Of a stretch of 64,000 bases of DNA, positions 44,636 to 55,700 are shown piece after piece. The DNA lies in assembly GCA_037903355.1 (NCBI GenBank), contig JBAJFE010000042.1, positions 2,430,001 through 2,494,000 of the forward strand. Reading direction: 5' to 3'. The notes beneath the pieces were generated by a model, which saw only the letters and a list, made by a program, of their open reading frames with translations, ran no database searches and was not told where the DNA came from. This DNA is from Trichuris trichiura (taxonomy: Eukaryota; Nematoda; Enoplea; Trichinellida; Trichuridae). How positions within the stretch are numbered: the first letter of the stretch is position 1; every line of letters starts with the position of its first letter. The position numbers and the translations under genes were made by a program.

Positions 44636-45155
44636 AACACAAGTATTGCTTTTATATGCAATTTAAGCCATGTTCATGTCATAGATTCCATGAATGTACA
44701 CCATAGATGCTACGCCTATCCCGTAGAGACCATCTATGCCGTAAGTGTCCTAGTTATGATCTATGTGTACCACGTAGAAGCCATACATGAGGTAAATATT
44801 CCTCGTATGCAAATACATACACCATGCGCACTACATGTGTACCATTAGAAACCGTGGATTTCCGGGTATTCTGCTTACAAGCAAAGTATACTATGTAAAT
44901 TCAATGAATGCTTTGTGTGTATAAAATATACAATCTCAATATTGCGCCTATGCTGTAGAAACCCAGAGGAGCCGAGAATATGATGCACGTGAGCAACATA
45001 CATACGTGTTCACTGTGTAGTTACTATAAGTATCTTCCACGTATCCTGTATATTGGACTTACACCAGGCAAACCGTTTACGTGGGTGGAGGTATAGCAAC
45101 AGGATCAATTGCTTCTAAACCAAGTTGACTTGAAGTCTGCGAAGTAAGAAGTAGG

Positions 45156-46350
45156 TTATCTCAAATCGAAGCGCACTCAATTTATCCTTTTCGTTAATTG
45201 AGGAATGTAATACATCTTGTAAATTTTTGCAAGTGAAACTGAACAGACATAGCGTTTTTATTACGTGAACTCCGGCTAATTCTATGTAAGACAGTTGAAA
45301 TACATAGCCCTAAGACAACCCCCAAATCGTCTTCAGTGGATAGTCAATGATTTGCCATTCTTGCACTTACGCTAAACAAGCTGTGCCCAATTATTCACCT
45401 AAATCTTTGGTATGTAAGAATAATATACGGCGTTCACAGTCGTACAAACTGCGTTCATACTGGACGTTTCGTGTCATTTTCAGAATACTCCGTAAGTAAA
45501 TTTTGAACTACAAAAAACTTACATACTGGCTAGAAAAAATCTTGTGCTATGTATTTATATTGATGTTCGTTGTTATCTTGTCATAATGTTGTTTACTAGA
45601 GCTTTTTCCTTTCAAGACGAAGTCTATGTCGTAACGTGAGGTACTTTTATATTGCCAATGTACGACACGTCAAGTTTTAGCTATAATGGAAATTGATTTT
45701 TTCAACATTTGCTTGTTCTGCCAGGCAATGTTCTACGCGTACCTGCAAATCATTACTTGAAGGAAAGATTCCTTGTATTACCGAATCCTTTAAATTATTT
45801 CGTTGTTCCCAGGGTCACAGGATGCTCTGTTATCGATAAGAATCCGAAATGGTTTGTTCTTTGAGCATCTTAACGCTCATCACAACCGCTGACGTTGCTG
45901 CTTACTTAAAGCTACTACCGTTACGGAAAACTCTTTCCCACCGTGAAATCAATATCTTATGAATTTTTCAACCAAATAAACGTTCTTAACGTAAGAAACA
46001 ATACGATTTCCTTACAAGTCCAGTAGTTTAAAGCACATTAATGAAATGCGTTTGTGCGGAACGCATTATTTCACTTAATTTCAGGGATCTTACTTTCTGC
46101 GAAGAGTACAGAGCAACTCGCAACTGTTGTACATTCCGGTCTTCAAGGTTAACTTGTTTTAGACGGTTTGCTTTTTACTGTTACCTAACGTGTGCCACAA
46201 GTGAAAGACGTATCGGAGTTGTTGCGATATGCTGTTCTATGTTTTTGAATTTTCTTTTAGTACTGTTTTCTAGCACATATTTCAGAAATATGATCTGCTG
46301 TAAAATTGGTAGCCTTGCAACCTTATCCCAATTGTAGAGTTGCTGTCTAA
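45156..46350. other. 5' flank of DNPEP
   Basis: No gene recognised. AT-rich; possible acceptors TTTCAG (46286) and TTGTAG (46336) before the ATG could mark a leader intron or trans-splice site. Confidence 0.45.
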
Positions 46351-48602
46351 ATGGCGAATAAAATGTTGCCAGCGGCGGATGTTCGCAGTTATGCAGATCA
46401 TTTTGTCGATTTTCTCAACAAAGCCGTCAGTCCAATGCACGGTAGTAGTCAAAGTGGCTTGCTAGCGTTAAAAGTATTGTTGCAGCTGTGAAGGCATGTC
46501 GAGAATCGTTGATCTCCGCTGGTTTCGAGGAATTGGAAGAAAGTGACGTTTGGAAACTAAGTCCTCGCGGCAAGGTGCTCTCTTCAGTATAATGGCAGAT
46601 CATTTTTATCTTAGCTTTTATTTTCAGTATTTCGTGACCAAAAATGGAACTGCCTTGATCGCATTCGTCTTGGGGGGCAATTTTACCCCTGGAAGACCGG
46701 TACACATGGTTGGCACGCATGTTGATTCGCCCTGCTTGCGGGCAAGAACTTAATCGTGTGACAAGAGACAACTGTCTGAATTTTACGTCTTATTTCAGCT
46801 GAAACCGAATCCTAAGGCTTCCTGCAAAAACTGGCAGCAGCTTAGTGTTTCTACTTACGGTGGAGGGATGTGGCGTACATGGTTCGATAGGGATTTGTCA
46901 GTTTGTGGTCGCTTCTTTGTGAAAGTCGATGGTTTCGACTGCCTTGCTCAGTTAGGACAAATATTTCCTTTAGGAAGGGGATAAGGTCAAAGCGAAACTT
47001 GTCCACATCGACCGTCCGATTTTGTACCTTCCTAATTTGGCTATCCATCTGGAAAGAGAAAGTAATACTTCCTTCTCCTTCAATGCGGAGGATGCCCTGA
47101 AACCAATCTTTGCTGCGACAAGTCACAAGTCGGGAAAGCATGAAAAAGAATGTGACCAAGACAGCTCTAATAGCGTAGGAGTTTAGGCTAATATATTTTT
47201 GCCGCGGAAACACAAGAATGTCTTTTTTTTAATTTTCATTTTCTATTCTTATGTACAATCCATTCTTTTGTTTCAGTGTTGCAGTAAGGACATGAATTTC
47301 GTTGCTGAAATTGCACAGCTGTGCAGCATCGACGCGGCAGATATCGTGAGCTTCGAACTTTATCTGTGCCCGACCGAACGAGCGGTACGCAACCAGCTAT
47401 TCTACAATCTATGTTAACCAGGCTAAAATTTTTTATTTTTTCTTCGACCTATCCTACTATACGTCAGTTAACCGGTTTCAAGCATTACAGCTATTTCTAA
47501 CTTGATTCGCAAGTACATAGTGACATGCGGTTCTTAAGAGGGCTTGCTGGCTTGTTCTTCAAAAAGCTTTCACAATTACACCCCGCTTTTTATTCAATGA
47601 AAATGTATAACGTCCATGAAAGCTGCAACCTAATTTGTCCATGAAATCTTACTCACGAGGCATTAATTATAATGCTAATTTCTTATCATTTAAACTAATC
47701 GTACTAAGTCAGAAGTGAGCTGATAAATTTGGGCATTGACATTCATAATTCAACTAGGTTATTGGCGGATTGATGGAGGACTTTGTCTTTGGCGCACGTC
47801 TTGACAATCTCCTCTCTACCTATACGGGGTTGACGGGATTTATGGAGGCTACCGCCATGAAAGACGTGGTAGATTCTAGCGCTGACGTCATGATGTTCGC
47901 TGCTTTTGATAATGAGGAGGTAAGAGCTGAAGATCTCAGAAAAAATGTGATTAAGAAATTCTGTGTTCAGGTTGGCAGCGAATCGGTTCCAGGGGCCGCT
48001 TCCGCTTGGACAGAGTGGGTGTTGCGTCGCATACAAAAAGATCCTAACGATCAGTGCTCCTTTGAACGATCTATAGCCAAGTCATTCCTGCTTTCCGCTG
48101 ACGTTAGCCATGCTGTGCATCCGAACTATCGTTGCAAACACGACGAAAATCATACGCCGTTATTCCATCACGGGCCTGTCTTGAAAGTGAATCAGAATCA
48201 GCGCTATGCTACGATTGGATGCACTGCTGCCAAGCTTAGACGCATTGCCGAGTTAGCCAATGTACCTGTGCAGGTATGACGACGGATTATTTCGAAAAAA
48301 TACCTATAGTAACCACATTTTCATGCGCAGGTATACACGAACAAGAATGATGTATCATGTGGCTCAACTATTGGACCTATACTATCGACAAAGCTGGGCA
48401 TTCAGACGGCAGATATTGGTAACGCATTGTTGGCAATGCATTCCGCACGCGAAATGGCCAGCACTGCTGATCTCCTCTTTGCGCATCGATTGTTCAAGGT
48501 AGCGTTATCTTTCATTCATAAATACTGGTATTCTGACAGCATGTTCACTTGAAGACATACTACGAAAAATTTCACGTAGTGTCCTCAGAAATGAGTTTAT
48601 GA
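46351..48602 (+). CDS. DNPEP: Aspartyl aminopeptidase (M18), 474 aa
   Basis: Ten exons (46351-46441, 46486-46574, 46628-46741, 46799-46924, 46974-47174, 47277-47384, 47758-47919, 47971-48273, 48331-48498, 48540-48602) join to 474 residues, the usual size. Cytosolic zinc enzyme that removes N-terminal Asp/Glu from peptides, normally a dodecamer. All metal ligands of the family are visible: His in GTHVDSP (about 91), Asp in ARLDN (about 259), the Glu pair in DNEEVGS (about 296-297), Asp in SADVSHAVHP (about 341) and His in AMHSARE (about 435). The third intron is GC-AG (CGG|GCAAGA). The tail (TYYEKFHVV) is less conserved, so the last exon is the least certain. Confidence 0.95.
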
Positions 48603-48762
48603 TGCGATGAGAAGAGGCAGCGATCGGCTGTTCACGTTTTGGGAAAATGATTGATCAATTAGGACTCGTTGCATTTATTTTAAAAAAATAAAAACTGCAC
48701 GAATTATACAAAAATCGAAAAGGCAAAAAAGCAAAATTGTTTCACCATGAAGGCGTGGTTCC

Positions 48763-51700
48763 TCATATAGCGGCACCTGAAGTTGGCTCTTCGGGACAAC
48801 TTTCCAGGGCGAAGGGCGGAATTCGGCATTCAAACGTTTGTCCGTTCGTACGTTCCATTTTGAAGCTGCCCCTAAGTTTAAAAAAAAAGCAACAATGACG
48901 CCATTGGCAGATGAATAATTAATGGATCCAATGGAAGGTCGAACTTACCACATATGACCGCTTGGTGCATGCAACGACACGTGACTGCTGTACTGGAAGG
49001 CAGGTATCGCTGGGGATAAAACCGGCTCCTGCGAACGACCGTAACTTGTGACGCGCTTTCCATTCTTGCCTCTACCTCTTACCAGGCCAACCACACCTCG
49101 GCCACGAACAGTATCCAAAGTTCCAGAGATACTGAAGATTTTCCAATGCCTTTCTCGCAACACTACGGCTTCTTTGCTTAGGTTCTCCAAGCGAATGCAG
49201 TAACGCCACTGAAAAGATAGATCACGTATATGGTTGGCACGTAGGAGCATTGTTATTGTTACCCAATAGACGGAAGTGTTTTGCGATTCTCGACATCCCA
49301 TATAAAATGGTATCACTGTAACTCTGATGCATTCTGTCGTTTCGCGATGGACGCTGCTGAGCGCTAGCCAGGGGTGATTCTTCTCGCGCCACGCTTTCAA
49401 GGTTTCGCGTCCAGTAAAGGCTGGATCTATAATGGAATTTGGCTTAGTAGTAACGCCATTCCAGCTCAGCGGTGTCAGTGATAGAAGCACAGTTTCACTT
49501 TGATTTCCTAACAATTTTATACTACGCGAAGCTGGATGGACAAAGACGGTCATGGGCCAATCAGTGCTGCCTCAACCGATTTCTTACCTTAAGAATGAAT
49601 TCATGCCAAAAGCTGCATTAAAACAACCGAATTCTTTGACGTTGAAGGTATTACATTTTGTAATGGACACGTAAGATTTTACTATTCCCCGTGGGCTGGT
49701 TCAAGCTACAAAAAACGGCTTGCTACCCTGCGAATACAGAGATTACCTAGTATGGAAGAAATGCAGGAATGAACGCTGGAACACATAAGAAAAAAACAGA
49801 TCCGATGCTTAATTAAAGCAGATTTTGGAAACAGATTCGCCTTGGCCGAAAAATAAACAGAATGAATAACGAGATAGTGACCGGCCAGATGATCAGCAGG
49901 TTAGTAGGTAGTACGGTATAAATGGGAGAGTTTGGGCGCCAACGGATTGTTGCAAAGATACTGCATTCCAAATACCCATTTCTACCCAGTCGCTTGTGCT
50001 AACCAAGTGTAAGCCTTTCGCCATGCCAAACCAAATTTGCTACCGACCGAGTTTTCATGAATTGAACAGAAGCGCTCATTTCATCACGTTTTCATTTTAA
50101 TTGATCTCCAACCGCCATACTGAACACTCTTTTTGTACTTGAACGTCATGGCACAAAAAAATGGATGCCTCTTTAGAAGACAATGAAAACAAATGCTCAC
50201 CAGCGTGCAAGAAAACGCATCCAACAAACTAGATTACATTGAAGCGGTGATAAGCAGCTAGGTTACGTAACGCTGTATCGCTTGGAGGTTGGAATACCGC
50301 TAAGACGCGGCAGTTCGAACTATCGAAATTTAAAAAATCTCTTGTTGACCTTGTCCATAAATGAACATAGTAACGAAATGCAAAATGCCAAACAAAGGAA
50401 ATTTGGAGAATAATTTTGCGTAAGGTCACGTTTGCTTTAAAGCCGCAGAGAACACACGCTACGACAGTGCGTACGCACGAGTTCTCTAAGCTATAACGCA
50501 GAGAACTGGAAACAAAGAAAACGTTTTAAGTCGGTATAAGAGCGCAGTACAACGGCGAGTCCAAGTTTGCAAAAGACTAACGGACCGATGTATTTTTTCA
50601 CTTCGTTGCACTGATTGTCTTCGGTAAACTTATGCAAATTTGTCTGTTTAAACAACTAGAAGTTTAATGATGTCAGGAACAAACGGCCCTGAGACTTTCG
50701 AATCCTAAGGAGCGCAGATTAGCCTACGCATAGTGCTAGGATAATGAAATAAGCAATGATGATTTCACCTAAACTTTCGTACGCAAGGTAATGCTGTTTT
50801 CGATCAAGATACTAATGCATTAAACTACTGTATACTAAGACTCGAAGCACCCCTTACACGCGAACTGAAGTTTCACAGCCGAAAAATGAAAGTAATATGC
50901 AAATTTTTTAAATATAGCTTACCTTTTCCGGGGTCGCCGATTAAAAATCGCTCAAAGAGCTCATGAATTATAGGAACAGGTTCGTTTGAATGATACGGTA
51001 AAATGTCCTCGTGGGCAACATAGTCCAAACCTGAAAATCACATGTTCACTTCGCTAAGCAAAAGAACGAACCAACCCGGTATAGCGTACAACGAACGGCT
51101 GCCTTCTTGAGCGCCCAAAAATGTTACGCTCTCCGGCTGAGCACGCTGTTCGAAATGCAGTTCACAACGGAAAAAGTGAAGAACACAAACTTACGATAAA
51201 AGGCCAGTCTCTTTCATCTATGAGCGTTTGATAGTACGTATGTCGAATGCCGTGAACTTCTACTCCTCCGGGAGTTTTGTATACACCTCCTCTTCAGAAG
51301 ACGTAGTATTGAAGAACATTTTTCGCTGGAAAATAAGCTAAACTCACGTTTGTTCCTGAAAAGAGGACCTGCGCTGCAAATTGCGGTCGTAAACTTCCGC
51401 TTCCCACGGAAATAGCACTACTCCTCGATAGCCAAAGACGCTGTGCAAGAAAAGCTAAAAGAAATTTTACTCCGCTCCAGTAGGGGACACAAACTCATGG
51501 GCGAACTTGGCCTGTTTCGTATTCCCCTTCGTCTTTTGGTAAGTCGAATCGTCCAATTTCGGAAAGCCTAAAAGAGACGATCCAAGCGGATTAGAAAGAA
51601 ATTTGTTAGCTGGAACTGGAGCTATTCATTTGCAATAAATAAAGCAAACGACTAGCCCTGTTGCAGCCAGATGCAGCGAGTTTTCCAGCTCTACCTGACA

Positions 51701-51804
51701 TTCGAATAACGTCTCGTAGGTGTCGAAACGGACTCCGTTCTCCAGCAGGAGTATACAATTGACCTACACGAACCAAACAACGAGACTACCCGTTTGCTCA
51801 CCAT
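48763..51804 (-). CDS. POLDIP2: POLDIP2-like protein (YccV + ApaG domains), 343 aa
   Basis: Ten minus-strand exons: 51695-51804, 51507-51567, 51348-51454, 51195-51291, 51076-51145, 50923-51030, 49263-49426, 49083-49208, 48949-49028, 48763-48871. All phases agree, giving 343 residues. The first 36 are basic, Ser/Val-rich and end in TPTRRYSNV, a likely mitochondrial presequence as in the animal protein. A YccV-like domain follows (ETGQLFLHSVFGYRGVVLFP; HTYYQTLIDERDWPFI). The ApaG/DUF525 domain includes ENI-type HRETTECIRVTVIPFYMG, RERHWKIFSISGTLDTVRG and HAPSGHMWG. In vertebrates the protein is linked to DNA polymerase delta/PrimPol and to mitochondrial proteostasis. Two introns are 54 bp, in frame and stop-free. 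It lies tail-to-tail with DNPEP. Confidence 0.95.
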
Positions 51805-52791
51805 AACACAAGGTCAGCGGGCACACATGGAATGCACTACCAAGGAACTCTAGCTTACTGTAAAGGTAATTAAGCTTGATCTTTTCCGGACTCAATGCTT
51901 GCTTTTTACTCAATACGTCACTTGTAAGTAAAACATGATTATTAAATCCTTAATGCATCTAGGAAAATAATCTCAGCCAGACAAATTTTCACGTAATGTG
52001 GATTAGCATTTTAACCGTCATGCTAGCGAGAGATTTTTGAATGTTCTCTGAATTTCGCGTTGTCCAGAAGTACTCAACGATAAGTTAAGCAAAGCAAGCG
52101 GGGTTCCGTACTGCCTCACGTCTACACATCAAGGACACTAGCGTATTTTAACAATGCAACCTGTAGATCAGTATAGCACTTTCGCGGAACAGTCGCGTTA
52201 CTGTATGAACGGTTTTTGTTACTGTACATCCGATGGAGCTGAAGTTGGCATTTCCGTTGCCTTGGTTTCCTGCCCTTGGACGCTGAAGGAGAACGGTGAG
52301 GCGGTGCTGATTTTCCTTTTGACCTCGTCGAGGCGAGTTGCTGTTCCACCAATCTGACGGGGTAGTAAACATATCGAATTTTACTCGGTTGACCAAACCA
52401 CGAATGTTAGTACAAGCGCAGTAGTGTCACGTGCTCTGCGTATGCATCTCTGACAAGTTGCGCGATCGTTAAAGTAATCGTGCGCGGCAGTTGTCCATTA
52501 TGTGTTTTGGTTTTATAGGACCTTCTGTCCTTTGAGTCGAATCGCTATTTTGTTTGCCAATTTTTTGCCCTTCAAATTGGTCCATCTGACCGACGTGCTT
52601 CAGTCGACCTGTCGGCGTTTTCACGATTTATGTCCCGCGAGATTTTTATTCGAAATTTTCGGCCAACGCGCTTCATCATCGTTTTGTACGCTACGTTTTA
52701 TTTGCTTTTAGGGGTGTGCTTACGGCTCGAAACAACCCGCCAACTACGTTGCAGCTGTGCTGCTGCTATCGGCTTTTGAACTTGTCATACT
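51805..52791. promoter_or_regulatory. Divergent intergenic region of POLDIP2 and the FERM gene
   Basis: The 987 bp between two divergent ATGs must hold both promoters. No TATA box stands out. Frames at 52122-52398 are open on both strands and in more than one frame, which fits a base-composition effect more than a gene. A TTTTGCTTTTAG acceptor at about 52710 could serve a leader intron of the FERM gene. Confidence 0.55.
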
Positions 52792-55700
52792 ATGTTCCGC
52801 TTTCCAAAGTTGCGTCGTAGCGGCAGGACGGCTGCTTTTGCGAAAGCTGAATCAGCTGCGGATGGCGAAAAGATCATCCATGCTGCAGACATGGCAGAAC
52901 GAAAGCATATGCTTGTTTGCAAGGTTATGCTACTCGACGGTACAGACCTAACGCTTGGATTGCCCGTGAGTTGCTTTTCTATTTGCTTGCATTGAGATGG
53001 AAGTTCACCATCTTTCTCCGCAAATAGACGGGCTCTTCTCTTGTAAATAGACTTAATGGCTGACCTTAGCCTTCGGGGGTCAGGCGTAGGCACCCTTTCG
53101 TTCTGTACGACCCTGATCGTTTCCTCTCGCTTTGACGATTGAATTGACCTATAGCGTACTATTTCAATGTCACCAACCCACCTCAACCTCGACCTACAAT
53201 TTGTTCAAGCAAGAATAATCAAACCGGCATATCTAACCAAAATTGGTTATGCTTATAGTTTTCTTTCCGTTGTAGAACTTTTCCCTCATCCATTCGTCCC
53301 CTTATGCGTAGTGCAGACTAATGTCCTCATCGCCCATTCTCATTTCGTTCACCTAGGTTGGTAGTTCATATTTGCTTCGACGCAGTTGGCGCAGGAAATG
53401 AAATAAGCTTGGCTTTTCAAAAATCCCTTTCGATCAGTCTAAACTTTGCACGTATGCGACTCTACTGAAAGTATTTTCTCCAAGTCTTTTGTCGCATTCC
53501 TTTCATTAACGTCTTAATGGAAAGAGAAAACCATTTCAGTCCAATTTGTCAAAGTGCACATTGACCTCGTAGTTAGTACGCAGCGTTGATTAATGGTTTG
53601 TCTTAAGGCTTCAAGTTGACTTAAAACTTGAATATTTGAACCGAATTTGTCCGCAGATTGAATTGCAAGCTGCATGTTAATGAAGTTCCAGCAGTCAGCA
53701 TAGGGGCGCACATTTTGAGTTACTTTTTTCGTTGAACTACTATTCCCAATTTCAGCCTTCGTCACTTGCCGGCTTAGGGCGCAAAGGTCGTTTGAAATTT
53801 AACGTAAAACAGCCACTGTGTCCGACACGAAGTTTTAGGTAAACATTGATGACACTCAAGGCAAAGTTCCTATGCAAATTTATTCTCTTTGACGCGTGCT
53901 ATCCGTAAACATTACAAACACGTCGTTCCTGTACATAAGCTGCCTTGAAAAACTTGTTGACTTTGCAAAGCATCCGCGAAACTTTATGCGTGGTATTGAT
54001 GCGCACAGAAGCGTTGGCTGGGTAGATATGAGCGTCATATCGTCATACATTCTTTACGCTCACCCGATACGAGATTATCTTTCTTTCTACTGTGCAGTAA
54101 AGACAGTGCTCAAACCATTCCGTTTTTCAGCGATCGCCTAATTCAATACTAAGCATAGGTAGATATGAAGTAATATCCGGCAGCGTAGTGACTGCACTTC
54201 AAAAATTGATTCATTCCAACATTAAATCACGCCGGCAGGTTGCTTACTGTACATTTTACGTGTTTCGAACGCGTCTACTCTATTCATATGCAAATTATTC
54301 GCCCAAGTATTTGTTTACAAGCAGTTCTTACTGCGTTCTGTAGCTTAGGAATTCAACTAGCGCAGTTTGTTTATCACTTTAGGTATAGCGCATCATTTTA
54401 CGCTTTTTTGACTAACGCAACTTCCCTTTGCTTTCTGTACAGCATGAAAGACAAGATGAGGGTCAATAGTTTGAAAATGGTTGGACATAAAGCGTTTTTG
54501 CATTGAAAGAATAAGCGACTCTCTCGTTCCTTCTTGTGAAGTGAGTTTTGTAATACGAAAAAAAATTTACGATAAGGGAAACCTTTATGCAATTTTGCTT
54601 TGTGCATCCTCTCACGCGTGTTATTAGCAAGGAGACTCCTCTGCCAGAAGTTCGACTAAGCCCAAAGCATTCAACAATCCAAACAGGTGACTTAGTACGG
54701 CTTTTTGTAGTGCAGCGTCAATTATCTTCAACTTTCCCGCAGTCACGCTCCCTCGGGATGCGAGTTTTCAAATTTTAAAAAACTACATCTCTTACAAGTG
54801 ACATTCCAATTCTCAAAGGGTCCGAGAAGTAGGCTCACTATGTCAGCTTAATTGCCGAATATATGCATTGCTTTGCTAATGTTTGCAATCTTTTATCGAT
54901 TTTTGCAATAGGCAGAAATTGGATGAAAAATAAGCTCTATGCTGTCAATGCTCATTGTTTTCCAAGTTCGGCTTTTCGGTGACCTGCTTGTCATGTCAGT
55001 AATTTTTTCAAATTTTTCTCTTCTCTCATAGATGCGTCTTGTAACCCAAACAGCCGTATTTTAATAAGTATTGATCGACTCCTTTTTTCTATGCCGTACG
55101 GTCGTGTATCTACGCGTCAGCGTTGAGCAATACTGATTGGGGCAAAAAAGGATAATTGCGTAATGGCGCTTGTCAAAAGCTTTTAAGAAATTGATGTTGT
55201 CAAAAAAGTTCCGTCTGGGAAATGATGTGGGTCAACTCTTTTTTCTTTTTCTAATGAGACCCACTTTGCCGTCACCTATTTTTCGGGCAAAATTTTGTCA
55301 GTGTAACTCTCCGCAGTGATAAATGCAACTTCCTTCGACGATAACAAATGGCTGGTTCGAACGCTAGTTTTCTGTAACTTATCTGTCATATAGTGAAACG
55401 CCGGTCTTGTTCAAATGCAAGCAATGATTAAGCGAGAAATTTACACGTTGACATCAATATCAGTCTCGTATTTATTCTTTAATTAGGCTGATCGCTTGAG
55501 CGTGTTGAGGGGGAACTGTTTTTCAAAATTCTTGTCCCTGAGCCGACTGACCTTTGAACTTATACATCTGTAAAGCGTTACTATCAGTGAGTAATAGGTA
55601 AGATTTTACCGCTTCGATATTCGAGCTCAAAAGAGTTCTAACTTTCTTGCATTTCTTTTCCAGAAAGTCTATTAAATTAAATGTTACAATTTTACCCAGC

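Larger units (their letters stand above)
42866..45155. mobile_element. 2.3 kb foldback element
   Basis: Arms of about 500-535 bp (42866-43401 and 44659-45155) are inverted copies. Landmarks are GCAATTAGTCCTGTTGCCAT paired with ATAGCAACAGGATCAATTGC, GTATTCTGCTTAC with GTAAGCAGAATAC-type sequence, and ATGGAATCTATGACATTTAC with its complement at about 44659-44692. Arms and loop consist of degenerate short subrepeats rich in CATAG/CTATG/GCATAC, as in foldback transposons. There is no coding capacity. The loop was invaded by a second foldback (43910-44635). It sits between LTV1 and DNPEP and disrupts neither. Confidence 0.85.

Noticed and set aside
51651..51860. Alternative upstream exon of POLDIP2 (TTTACAG acceptor at about 51840)
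   Set aside because: Its phase and frames contain stops, while continuous reading from ATG at 51804 gives a start, presequence and correct phase.
52122..52398. Overlapping frames upstream of POLDIP2 (76 and 82 codons minus, 67 codons plus)
   Set aside because: Open in several frames at once, and POLDIP2 has a clear start with a mitochondrial presequence at 51804 that needs no further exon.
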